Shown: positions 22,978 through 32,773 of the stretch, piece by piece | Layout: each line of letters starts with the position of its first letter | Position numbering within the stretch: the stretch's first letter is position 1 | Assembly (NCBI RefSeq): GCF_014805625.2 | Contig: NW_023998441.1 | Coordinates: 373,957 to 437,956, forward strand | DNA: 64,000 nt | From: Glossina fuscipes | Lineage: Eukaryota > Arthropoda > Insecta > Diptera > Glossinidae | Direction of reading: 5' to 3' | The notes under the pieces: model-generated | What the model saw: only the letters and a program-made list of their open reading frames with translations | Told to the model about the DNA's origin: nothing | Database searches by the model: none | Program-made: the position numbers and the translations under genes

Positions 22978-24486
22978 GTGAGACTCTCAAACATGTTATC
23001 AAACGATGGTGATTTCGAAAATTTTGTTCGAGTCACGCATAGCAAGGGTTCATTTAAAAGAAGAATCACAGCCCAGAACGAAGGTCTCAAAAAGATCATC
23101 TCTGATAAGAACAATTCATCTGTAAAAGACTTGACTGAGGATGTCAATATCACCTCCTTAAAGTCCCCGATCGCTCCCTCTAGGAATAAGCCTCCCAATA
23201 AAGACAGCTCTGTGAACAGTAACAATAATAGTAGTCCCATAAAAGGAAAGAGCTCTGACCCAACTAGTCCACATCGTTATAGTGACGACACGACCGGTGA
23301 GTGCTACGTATTCATTGAAGTATGCAACAATAACCTAAAGAAACCTTTTCTATTTTTTTTCGAACACATCAAAGATCTCAAATTGGATGGTTTGATTAAT
23401 ATCAAAACCATCAGCAACGGCAAAGCCAAACTTGGTTTTGCCACTGCGGTTGATGCCAACAACTTTATAATAAACAATGATTTTGGTCCAAAGTCTTGCA
23501 AGGCCTACATCCCTAGAATTTTCACAGAAAAATTTGGGATCGTAAAAAACATTCCACCTTCAATTAAGGAAGAGGACTTTCTCAACTCAGCTACCTCTGC
23601 TATTGAAATCATTTCTGTTACAAGAATCCTCAGAAGAGACCCTGCAGACAGAGAAATGTTCATCCCAACAAACAGCCTAAAAATTGGTTTCAAGGGTAAA
23701 CTAATTCCCAAGAGTATAAAATTCAACTATTGCAATATTCCAGTTGACTACTTCATTCCTTCCGTCAGGCTCTGCTATAATTGCGGCCGATTTGGTCACA
23801 TCGCCAAATTCTGCAAAAGTAAGGAAAGCAGATGCCTGAACTGTGGCAAGTCACCGGCCTGTCCTACGGACTCATGCCTCTCAATCAAATGTCTAGGTTG
23901 CGGGTCGCTGGACCACAACGTAACATTTCGAGAGTGTCCAAAAAGAAAGAAAGAGGAAAATTTAAAAAAAATTTTAACCATCCAGAACTTATCTTTTAGA
24001 GAATACAAAGAGAAATTCTCTAACAACCCATACAATTTACTTGAAAACTATGACGTAAACTTCCCAGCAATGAAGGACAGCAATGCTCCTAACAATATCA
24101 GAGACCCTACTATTGATACAAATAATATTTTAATTAACAAAAACTTCAATGCAGTTTTAAAAAATAAAATAAGTATTTCCAAGTCCTTGCATAGAATGTC
24201 TCTCAAGACGCCCTCGACTTACAGTAACAAGTCGCAGGAGCCAAAAAAACCTACCCCGCCCCCCGAAAAGCATACTTTCATCAATTACCATAAATCCACT
24301 GAAATGGAGATAATTCTGGAAAAGATTTTCAAGATTCTCTCCATCTCTTCTCAAGAAGACATGCTTAAAACCATCCAAACAGAAATAAGTTCCCTTAAAT
24401 CAAAATTTGATCTTTTAAAACAAGGTACATCTGGGTCGGCCCTATCATGTTCTAACATTTCTCATGACGTCCTTCCTACAGTATAA
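22978..24486 (+). CDS. Element B ORF1: nucleic-acid-binding Gag-like protein
   Basis: Intact 502-residue ORF. Residues 1-95 are Ser/Lys/Asn-rich. A folded region (about 105-250) begins CYVFIEVCNNNLKKPFLF. A cysteine-rich part (about 265-325) contains CYNCGRFGHIAKFC (CX2CX4HX4C), CLNCGKSPAC and CLGCGSLDHNVTFREC. A Pro/Lys-rich tail and a C-terminal helix (EMEIILEKIFKIL) follow. This protein should coat element RNA in the ribonucleoprotein. It overlaps ORF2 by 23 nt in another frame, implying reinitiation or termination-coupled ORF2 translation. The start at 22978 is not certain; 22993 (ATG, MLSND) is in frame too. Confidence 0.88.
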   Translation: MRLSNMLSNDGDFENFVRVTHSKGSFKRRITAQNEGLKKIISDKNNSSVKDLTEDVNITSLKSPIAPSRNKPPNKDSSVNSNNNSSPIKGKSSDPTSPHRYSDDTTGECYVFIEVCNNNLKKPFLFFFEHIKDLKLDGLINIKTISNGKAKLGFATAVDANNFIINNDFGPKSCKAYIPRIFTEKFGIVKNIPPSIKEEDFLNSATSAIEIISVTRILRRDPADREMFIPTNSLKIGFKGKLIPKSIKFNYCNIPVDYFIPSVRLCYNCGRFGHIAKFCKSKESRCLNCGKSPACPTDSCLSIKCLGCGSLDHNVTFRECPKRKKEENLKKILTIQNLSFREYKEKFSNNPYNLLENYDVNFPAMKDSNAPNNIRDPTIDTNNILINKNFNAVLKNKISISKSLHRMSLKTPSTYSNKSQEPKKPTPPPEKHTFINYHKSTEMEIILEKIFKILSISSQEDMLKTIQTEISSLKSKFDLLKQGTSGSALSCSNISHDVLPTV

Positions 24487-27400
24487 CATACAAAGCTTCA
24501 GGCGTAATGCCCATTCTCTTGATTTTTTCATAAATTCCAACCGAACTGATTTCGCCATCTTGAGTGAAATCTTTCTGTCCGATGAAAAAATTTCCGATTT
24601 CAAAATCTCAAATTACAACTCCGCTTATAAATGTAGAAGTGACGGCTATGGAGGTGTTGCCATCCTTGCCAGAAAAGCCATATCCTTCAAACAAATCCCA
24701 TTTAAATCGACTGCTGACATAGTCATTATCAAAACCTCTTGTCTAAAACCTAATATCGTCATTGCTGCTTGCTATTTCAAGCCCAACATCCCCATTCAAT
24801 CTTTCCGGGATGACTTTAATCGTCTCTGTGATATGCTCAATAGTTTCCACAATGTCATAATTGCAGGAGATTTCAATGCAAGACACCCTTGCTTTGGTGA
24901 CTCCGTGTCAAACAATAAAGGCAAAGCCTTGCAAGAAATCATTAAAGCTAGTAACTTCTATTGTCTGAATGATAATTCACCAACCTATTTTCACTCTACG
25001 ACCAACAATTGTGGTAGCGTGTTGGACCTTACTTTCACTAACGCAACCCATCTCACATTCAAACGGGAGGTTAAAAAAGAAATTTTCCTGGGAAACAGCC
25101 ACCACCTTCCTATTCTCTTTAATGCCACCTCTATTACCTCGTGCAAGATAAATGACTTTATCTCGAGGAAAAAACTCCTAAATAATCTTATTCACGTATG
25201 TCTTGAGCCACAGGTCGAATCTATCCAGTGCTCATTTCAACAAGAAATAATTAGCGCCAAATCCGACATCCAAATCTCGAATTCCTACTCACCAAAACCT
25301 TGGTGGAACGAGCTGCTCACTTCACAATTCCGTAGATTACAGGCTGCTAAACAAAAATTTTCCAAATACCCCAATATTTCTAATTTTGAAGATTTCAAGT
25401 TATCACAAAAAGAATGGAAGAAATCGATTAGAAAAGCCAAAAGATGCCATCGAGCCCTCGTTATCGAAGAGCTATGCTCAAATAGCAATACAAAGCCATT
25501 CTGGAAATTTTTAAATGGTCATCGCACCACAAAAAAGAAATACAAGCACCCCATTTGGGATGATCTCAACAACAAATCCTACCTTGAATGGCTGAAAGCT
25601 CAAGTTCCCTCGACATGTGGTCTCCAAACCTCCTTACTTAACTCTCGGATGGAAAGCATCTCTCCATTCTCCCTTGATGAACTCATGCACGTCCTTAAGT
25701 CGAAAAAGAAGTCCACAGCAGCAGGCCATGACGGAATCAAGCCTTCTAACCCTGCTATCTGCTATAAATGAGCGCTGGATGACCAACTCGTTTCCCACCG
25801 TTTGGCGTACAATTAAAATAGTGCCCATTCCTAAACCCGGAAAAGATCTTGAAATATTCACCAACTTCAGACCCATATCCCTCTTGCCTGTTCTTCTAAA
25901 AATTACCAACCAAATGATTAAAGAAAGACTAACAAAATTCCTGAATCACTCACACCTTCTCCCGTCAAGGTCCTTTGCTTACCAAAAAAATATCTCCACC
26001 GGTATGTGCCTTAATGAAGTCCTTTTCACAATTGCAAATGAAAAAGCAAATGGGAACCAGGTAGTCATGCTTTGCTTAGACATTAATAAAGCTTACGACT
26101 GTGTAAACTTAGCGAAACTGGACCAAATTCTATCTGATTTTAAAATCCCGACACAAAATAGGCATTGGGTTCTCAACTTTCTTTCCTCGAGAACTCTCGT
26201 ATTAGATTCACATACAGTCGAAGTTTGTGGAGGCTTACCTCAACGTAGCTGTCTCAGCCCAGTTCTCTTCAATTTATACACAGCCGGTTTACATCAATTA
26301 CAGGACAATTCTACCCATTTATTTCAATATGCTGACGATTTCCTCATCATCTCTGCTGGAAAATCATTAATGGAAGCAGTCCGTAACCTCGACACTAAAG
26401 CCAATCTTTTTCACAAACTTTGTGCAGACTTAAATCTAACTTTCAACCCGGAAAAATCAAAAGTCGTTCGCTTTGCTAAGGGTCCCAAAAAAATTTTTTA
26501 CATTACAATCAATGGTATAAAAATCAGTCCGTCTTCCTCTTTTAAATTTTTGGGCAGAATAATCAACTCAAGTTTAACCACGCATGAGCATTACAAGGAT
26601 AGCCTCGAAAATTGCAACACAGGCTCAAATGTCATCAAACTTCTGACCAACATTCACACTGGACTCCCACCTAGGAAAGCATTAAACGTTTACAAATCTA
26701 TTGTTAGATCCAAAATTGAATATCCCTACTCTACATCGTGTAACGCTCCTGCGTATACATTAAAAAAAATACAAACCTTTCAACACTCAATCCTAAGACG
26801 TTGTACCGATTTGTCCCCCTCAACACCAACATCAATTTTACGTTCCATCTCTTATGAACTCCCCGTTGCTAAGAGAATTTATCTTGTAACTGCAAAAGAA
26901 CTTTTCAAGGTAAAAATCTTCAGACCTGCCTTCTTTGACGAGGTCGCTTCCAGACACAATCATGTCATCAGTAGTTACTCTAACTGCTTCAAAAAATTCA
27001 GTAACATCTTCAATAAAGTTAACTCAGTACCCTCCTGGAATAATATTATTCATGATAAATGCGTAGTTGAATTAAACTTACTTAATTCAATCACAAACTC
27101 AAAAAAAAATCGATCAGGGTCTTGTCTTCGAATCGCTTGTCTGCAAAAACTTAACCACTTCGTCGAAAATAACTTCAAAATATACGCAACGGATGGATCT
27201 ATCAATTCGGACATCTCTAGTTTTTCAATTATTGAATACCCAAACTTACTTATAGGAAAATTTAAAGTTCTACAAGAACTATCATCCACTTTCATTGAAC
27301 TTCTGGCCATCAGACAAGCAATCATCCACGCATCTGAAATTAAGCTGAAAAAATTTGTAGTTTTCTCTGACAGCAAATCTGTTCTAATTTTAATCAAGAA

Positions 27401-28010
27401 CAAAGACCCATTCAATAAGTATGTCTTCGATATCTACAACCTTTTAAAAGACACAAGTATTGAAAAATGCCACATCATCTGGATCCCAGGTCACTGCGGT
27501 TTTAGTATCAATGAAAAAGCTGACTTCCATGCTCGTCAAGCTAGGTTCGATGGTACAGTTTTGTCCATAAACTACCCCCCCAGCGAAGCTTTTCTGCTAG
27601 TCAAAAAACTCATCATAAAAGAATGGAAAGATGAGTATCATGTTTTAGCTAGAGAAAAAAGTGACCGGCTGTTCTACAAAATTTACCCTTTTTTGACACC
27701 CACGCTTCTACCTAAAGGAAAATTCACAACATGGGAATTTAAAGTTCTTCACCGTCTTATGAGTAATCACACCTACGACAAGGTCTATTTTAAAATGATG
27801 AAAGTCTCCTCCTCTGACATCTGTGAGGATTGCAATATTACTGAGTCTGCCGAGCACCTTATTTTTGAGTGCAGGAGGTTTGACATCCTTAGACAATCTT
27901 TCAGTATATTTAACCTGTATAACAATCTATATGAAATTTTTCGTGCTGGTAACTTTAGGCATTTGAAGCAACTGACTGCCTTTATCAAATCAGCTGAGTT
28001 TTCATTCTAA
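24464..28010 (+). pseudogene. Element B ORF2: endonuclease-RT-RNase H polyprotein, frame-disrupted
   Basis: The ATG at 24464 opens an APE-type endonuclease (FLQYNIQSFRRN, AGDFNARHPCFGD, GNSHHLPILF) and the RT start, up to a stop at 25771. Translation resumes in another frame (useful from about 25750) with KIVPIPKPGKDL, LDINKAYDCVN, FQYADDFLIIS, RNase H motifs (YATDGSINSD, STFIELLAIRQA, FSDSKSVLILI, WIPGHCGFSINEKADFHARQ), and a C-terminal zinc-type CEDCNITESAEHLIFEC. Compared with element A, about 32 nt are missing just after GHDGIK, which explains the shift. The RT motif reads GLPQRSCLSP where A has GIPQGSCLSP. Apart from these defects the frames are clean, so the copy is fairly young. Confidence 0.9.
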
Positions 28011-28285
28011 TTTTACATTTAGTATTTCTATTACAATCACGAATCGCCTACACTTTTTCTTTTATCGGCATTATTAGCCGGATCTTGACAGTACAGTAAC
28101 AAGGACGGTGATTTATGGATTGACAGCGGAACAGAGCCTCTCATTGCGAACATTCTGCCACATCAGTCTACCTATGCTTAAATTTTTTCATCAATCGCTC
28201 TCAACTTCGTTTCTGGATTATGGATCTAACATTAACTTAACTGGTCCAATCCATCTCTAAACAAACAAAAAAAAAAAAAAAAAAA

Positions 28286-28298
28286 GAGTCTGCTGAGC
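28286..28298 (+). repeat. Element B target-site duplication, right copy
   Basis: GAGTCTGCTGAGC directly after the A-tail of element B; element A continues from here. Confidence 0.95.
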
Positions 28299-28786
28299 AT
28301 CTAATCTTCAGATGTCACAGGCTTGATGGCATTAGAGATTCCTTTAACTTCTTCAAGTTATATGGCTGTCTCCTCGATCTCTTTGCAGCAAAAAATGTAC
28401 GTCGTCTCGGGGAACTAACTTGCTTTATTAGAAAAGCCAATTTATCCTTTTAGAATTTTTGTTTTTCCTCCTCTTTCCTTTTTTTTTTGTTTTTTCTTTT
28501 TTTTTTTGCGTTCAATCATTTTCAATTTCCATGACATTCCTTTTCGTTTTCAGCCAAAGTTTGCAACACTGTCGGACTTTCAAGAACTCAACAAGCACCC
28601 TTACACACACGCACACACAATTACATGTAACATGCTCACTCCAGTTATTACGGCCGCTCTTATTTTTTTGTTACGGTTTATACATAATCGTGACTAAAAA
28701 TTACAACAGTTTATTATTTGGACCTATAAGCCACAAATCTATTGGCTTAGTCCATCTCTGTTCAACATACCAAAAAAAAAAAAAAA
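28286..28786 (+). pseudogene. Element A 3' end displaced by element B
   Basis: Translation from 28286 gives ESAEHLIFRCHRLDG, then FIRKANLSF and a stop at 28453-28455, the same C terminus as element B (HLIFECRRFD...FIKSAEFSF). The 3' UTR follows, with a T-rich tract near 28480-28507 and an A-run at 28772-28786. The zinc-type CX2C-H-C motif is completed only by joining this piece to 22504. Confidence 0.85.
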
Positions 28787-29929
28787 TACTTTAAAAAAAG
28801 TTATTTTTCAAAAAATTTTATACTGTATTAACGCCAGCCATTTGGTTTGCTTTAGCAGTACACGCAGGTTATGTGTTTAATTGAATTTGCGTAATGCGTT
28901 GTCATGGTGTTTCGCTTAACTCTGGTTTAGCTTTTTTTACTTTACCTTAAAATTATGTAAAACTCCATTCAAATGACATTGGAATATTTCAACCAATAAA
29001 ACTAATTTTGTATGAATTTAATCTGATTTATCATTTATTTATACAAAAGTTGTAATACGTTTATTTATTATATACGTATATTATAACGATTGTATTTTTA
29101 CTTAATCAAATATTCTTTGTGCCCTCCTATATGTGAATGGCATTCTGATTTTAAAACTTAGGATTTCCTGGTTGTGAGACCTATCATTATTGTTTTTCTA
29201 TAAAATAATTCTTAAATATATTAGTGTATCTATTTATGTACTGTACGTACACTATTTTATATGAAATTTTTTCCTTCCATATCACCAACAAATATTTGAT
29301 TTAAAGGACAATATTTCTCTTAGTCACTAGGTACATTATCTACATTTGCATAGAAAGGGGAAATAATCGGCTTATTATTATATATATTGGTTTATTTCAA
29401 ATACGTTTTCCTACTTTTGCTACTTTCTTGTTGGCTCAGTTGTTACTTACAATCTTCAAAAAAGGCCTATTATTTTTAGAGCGATTTTTGCTTGCTAACG
29501 TTTCCTGTTTTTCTTTTACAAAACTTAAATCTAGAATAACATGAATTGAAAAATTGACGGATAAAGACTCAGCCACAAATTGCTTGATTCCTATTAAAAC
29601 ATTTGATGGTGCATACTAATTAAATGTTTCAATAAAAATTTCAAAAATCGATATTAACATTGTCCTAGCGTTCTGTTTAAACCTTCCAAGCGAAGTGTGT
29701 ATAGTCACGGTTTCATCTAAAATAATTTTTAATAATTTTCTCCGTAGGCAATTTCAAGATTCGATTCGGTTATTCGTACTAAATGTGAACCTTCGAAATG
29801 TAGAAATATTTTAACAGTCACAAAATAGGCGGACTCCTGCAAATGCTATGACTGAGTTTTTCAAAGTTTGTTGGATGCAGTAATGAAACTGGATTAGAAT
29901 TAATATTAGAGTAGCGTGGATGGTCGATT

Positions 29930-30245
29930 TTTGGCGGTAATTAAAAGGAAACTTTTTTCCAATATTTCTTTTATCTTCCCCATTACGCCCTCCATAATAA
30001 CAAGCGAGGAATTTTCAGATTTAGCGTCAACGCCAACTACTCATTTCCCAGTAAACCAATGTTTGAAATAACTCTAACAACGAAACACTATCGGTCAATA
30101 ACTGTTCTAAGATTGCTTTAGTTTTGGTTGTAAATGTTGACGTACTGCCGTGTAGCATATGGTTCACTTGGACTTGCTCTGCAGTATGTACTGCTGCATA
30201 GTCAAGAACTCTTAGAGCCGTCAGTACTGAGAATATGCTAACCAT
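29930..30245 (-). pseudogene. RNase H remnant of an element E-like LINE
   Basis: Minus-strand translation gives VNHMLHGSTSTFTTKTKAIL, then TDSVSLLELFQ, and the plus strand shares TTTCCCAGTAAACC with element E's HIGLLGNE codons. The piece between has short deletions. No RT or tail is recognisable nearby. Confidence 0.72.
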
Positions 30246-30581
30246 TATTTTTGGAAATGGAAGTTGTCCCTGTGATTTGTTATGTGCAATCCTTCTTGTG
30301 AGTTGAGAATAAAATATTACAAGAGTTTTTTTCCGGTGGTACTTACCCGAGAAAGTAAGTGCTAAAATGCTAAGTGTCTGCGCATTTTGAGATAGGGATT
30401 TATTTACGTGTGTCAGCAGATTTTTTGTATCAAGTAGGTGTTTTCTATATATACTCGAAAATCGAAAATAGCTTTTAGGATATCGATGTATTTGGTGCTA
30501 TGTTGTTCTTTTGATAAAATATAGATGTCGCCGGCTTATAAGCAACATTTCTCCTAATTACTTAAATACCTCGCATGCCAG

Positions 30582-31245
30582 GAAATTTATGAGAAAGCAA
30601 TGAAACTTGTAAATGAAGAAAGTAAAAATGACCCAGCAGATGATCCGTATAAATCGCACTACTCGGCTAGGAATCTGCTATTAGAAATGAAATAAATGCT
30701 TAAAAATTCTCTGATGTCTGTTTTAGCTGAAGATGATTTAGTTTATCATGTCATTCAAGTGTTCGTGTGTGGGGATCTTAGTAGGATTTATTTGTTTACT
30801 GAAGAGACAAGCTTAGGTGAAAATTCGCTTAGAGAATGCATTGATCTGATAAAAGGGAAGAAGACCCGACTAGAATTTATAATAGGTTATATGGCAGCTG
30901 TCAACGAGCTGGTTACATCAAAGGCTATTAATTTCCTAACGGAATAAATAAGGAAAAAAGTAAGGAAACGTTTTATTTTTGGCCAGGGTACTACAAAAAA
31001 GTTAGTTGAATGGATGATAATAGAACCAGATCAAAATCAGTATTTTGGTAATTGAAAGAACGATATCCAGTTGTAGGTTGTTGGCGCTGGTCTATCTTAC
31101 TGTGCTAACACGCATGCGCATATTTTTGTACAATTTCTTACGTGCCATGAAATTTAATGAAGGTAAGGTTAATTCGATCCAAATTCTATTACTAAAACTT
31201 TTACTTTATTACGGAAATGCCACTAAAGTAAAATATAGAGAGTAA
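30582..31245 (+). pseudogene. KIF-binding-protein (KIFBP/KBP)-like gene fragment
   Basis: KIFBP is a TPR-type cytosolic protein that binds kinesin motors. The frame from 30582 reads EIYEKAMKLVNEESK, then DPYKSHYSARNLLLEMK, matching the N-terminal KIFBP pattern around PYKSKYSARALLEEVK. A TAA at 30693-30695 interrupts it. The frame then continues to 30947 with a helical segment containing LFTEETSLGENSLREC, matching the TPR helices that follow in the family. Weaker similarity (FLYNFLRAMKFNEGK) continues near 31115-31165. The first codon follows an AG (GCCAG), as an exon start would. It is a short fragment of a roughly 600-residue protein, with an in-frame stop and no recognisable remainder. Confidence 0.65.
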
Positions 31246-31318
31246 TAAATTATTTTACGAGTAAATTAAGTTTTTGAAATGTTTAGTTGCATTTTGGAGT
31301 TTTTGATGAATTTGGCGC

Positions 31319-31400
31319 AAGAACAAGAATTGTAAAATATATGAGCAAGAGGAAGAATTGTAAAAATTATATGAGCAAGAGGAAGAATTGTAAAAATTAA
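31319..31400 (+). repeat. Short tandem repeat of about 31 bp
   Basis: Two near-identical units ATGAGCAAGAGGAAGAATTG plus TAAAAATT, preceded by a diverged partial unit (GAACAAGAATTGTAAAATAT). Confidence 0.85.
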
Positions 31401-32412
31401 GTGTGGGAAGTCTTTACTAGTTTGTTCATTCTATCCCATGCCATCGCCGTTTCCTTTTTCTAAATAAAACGTCAGATATTTGAATATCTTTTAAGAAGAT
31501 GCCATAAGTTAATTTGGTGCTTTCTTAATTAACTTAGTGCGTTGTTGAATAAGAGAAGGATTCGACGTTTGAGATGGTTATAAGATTGAAGTGCGAGGAA
31601 AGGTACAGCAGGGCATTTGGTCATTACAACAGAGTCATGATTGCAGTTAATTTTAAAAAAGCCGCTATTTAACGTCTTTTAGGCCTGTTTGGACTAGGAC
31701 GTTAGGACGCCCACTTCTAATAAAATGTAGTGCTCTGTTCTTTCATATTTAAAAAAACGTTAACATAAGATCCTAAGGTGAAGGAAATATTAATTCCAGA
31801 GGCGAGAATGGTGAAATCTTTTCGAATGTTACTTTAAGTTTCTTTTATACCCATCACTGAGGAATGTACTATATCAATTCCAAGCTCCGTTTGTGGGGAA
31901 TCGGTTCATAGAGAATGATTAGCGTAAGATTGAGTCGAAAAATACGCGTATATTCAGCGCTTTCTGTTATAGTTCTTGCGAAAAGAAAGTAAAATTTGCT
32001 TTCGCTCAGCATGTTAATCTTTGAAAAGATTTCTGTAAGTCACCCGTAGTTTTTTTTTTTTAGTTTGTATTACATTTCGTGTATCTCATACATTAGTTAC
32101 GTATTGTAATTCATAACGTTTGATACTAAGAGAATACGCTTTTAAGTTTTGCTTTTGCAAGTTGTCCATTGTTTTCCAACTCGGAATTGTGTGTTCGAGG
32201 TTGATTTTCTGAGTTAATTGGTTAACTTCGTCAATTTATAACATAAACAATGAGATAGTGATGGAAGTTAAAATAACAACATTCAAAACAGATTTTATAC
32301 AAACATTCATGAGTTGGACCTGAAAATTGTAATGAACAAAATATGTAAATGTAAATTACAAAAAATATAAGTATAGGAAATTGCGGCATTTAATTTTCTT
32401 GCTATAAAACCC

Positions 32413-32773
32413 TTACCAATTAAAATACGCATTAGGTAAATGGCATCTTATATCCGCACCACACCATTTTGATTGCATGAGTGGCGGGCAGGGACGACCA
32501 CCACGCTTGCCATGCTTAATAATTTTGCGATACCGATGCATTTCGCCTACACCGCAAGTTTTGCTACAGACTGACCATTCAGACCAATGGCTGACACGAC
32601 AATCTCGTACTCGTTTTGCACGATGTCGTTTTACAATGCTTGGATAGCCTGTTAATGATGGTGATGATGCCAGCAACGACTTAGAATTTCCGTAACTGCT
32701 TGCTATATTAAGTATAATAGCTTTTCTATCGTTCTTTGGAACGTCTGCAGATTTGTTGAATAACGTATCGTTC
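32413..32773 (-). CDS. Spondin-like gene, last exon (thrombospondin type-1 repeat)
   Basis: Acceptor TTTCTTGCAG before 32773; the first base completes the codon split from exon 4. It encodes a basic spacer (KRHRAKRVRDC) and then one TSR with WSEWSVCSKTCGVGE, a Lys/Arg-rich strand and cysteines in PCPP, WCG and RC, six in all. It stops at TAA 32415-32413. The stop overlaps a good donor match (TTG|GTAAGG), so an alternative C terminus is possible. Confidence 0.9.

Larger units (their letters stand above)
22505..28285 (+). mobile_element. Element B: near full-length I-clade LINE (5.8 kb)
   Basis: It contains a 5' UTR with an internal promoter, ORF1 (22978-24486), ORF2 (24464-28010, frame-disrupted), a 275-nt 3' region and an A-rich tail (28261-28285). 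It is flanked by a perfect 13-bp target duplication GAGTCTGCTGAGC at 22492-22504 and 28286-28298. The target lies inside element A's coding region, which makes the boundaries certain to within a base or so. RNase H plus a CCHC-containing ORF1 places it in or near the I clade. Confidence 0.93.
19170..28786 (+). mobile_element. Element A: degraded I-clade LINE, interrupted by element B
   Basis: A non-LTR retrotransposon with endonuclease, reverse transcriptase and RNase H regions. Its 5' part lies at about 19170-22504 and its 3' part at 28299-28786 (28286-28298 is the duplicated target), the two halves separated by element B. Removing B and one target copy gives a continuous frame VVESAEHLIFRC across the join. 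No ORF1 is recognisable upstream, so A is probably 5'-truncated. It ends in an A-run at 28772-28786; the end TCCATCTCT...A-run resembles the end of element B. No convincing target duplication for A itself was found. Confidence 0.85.
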
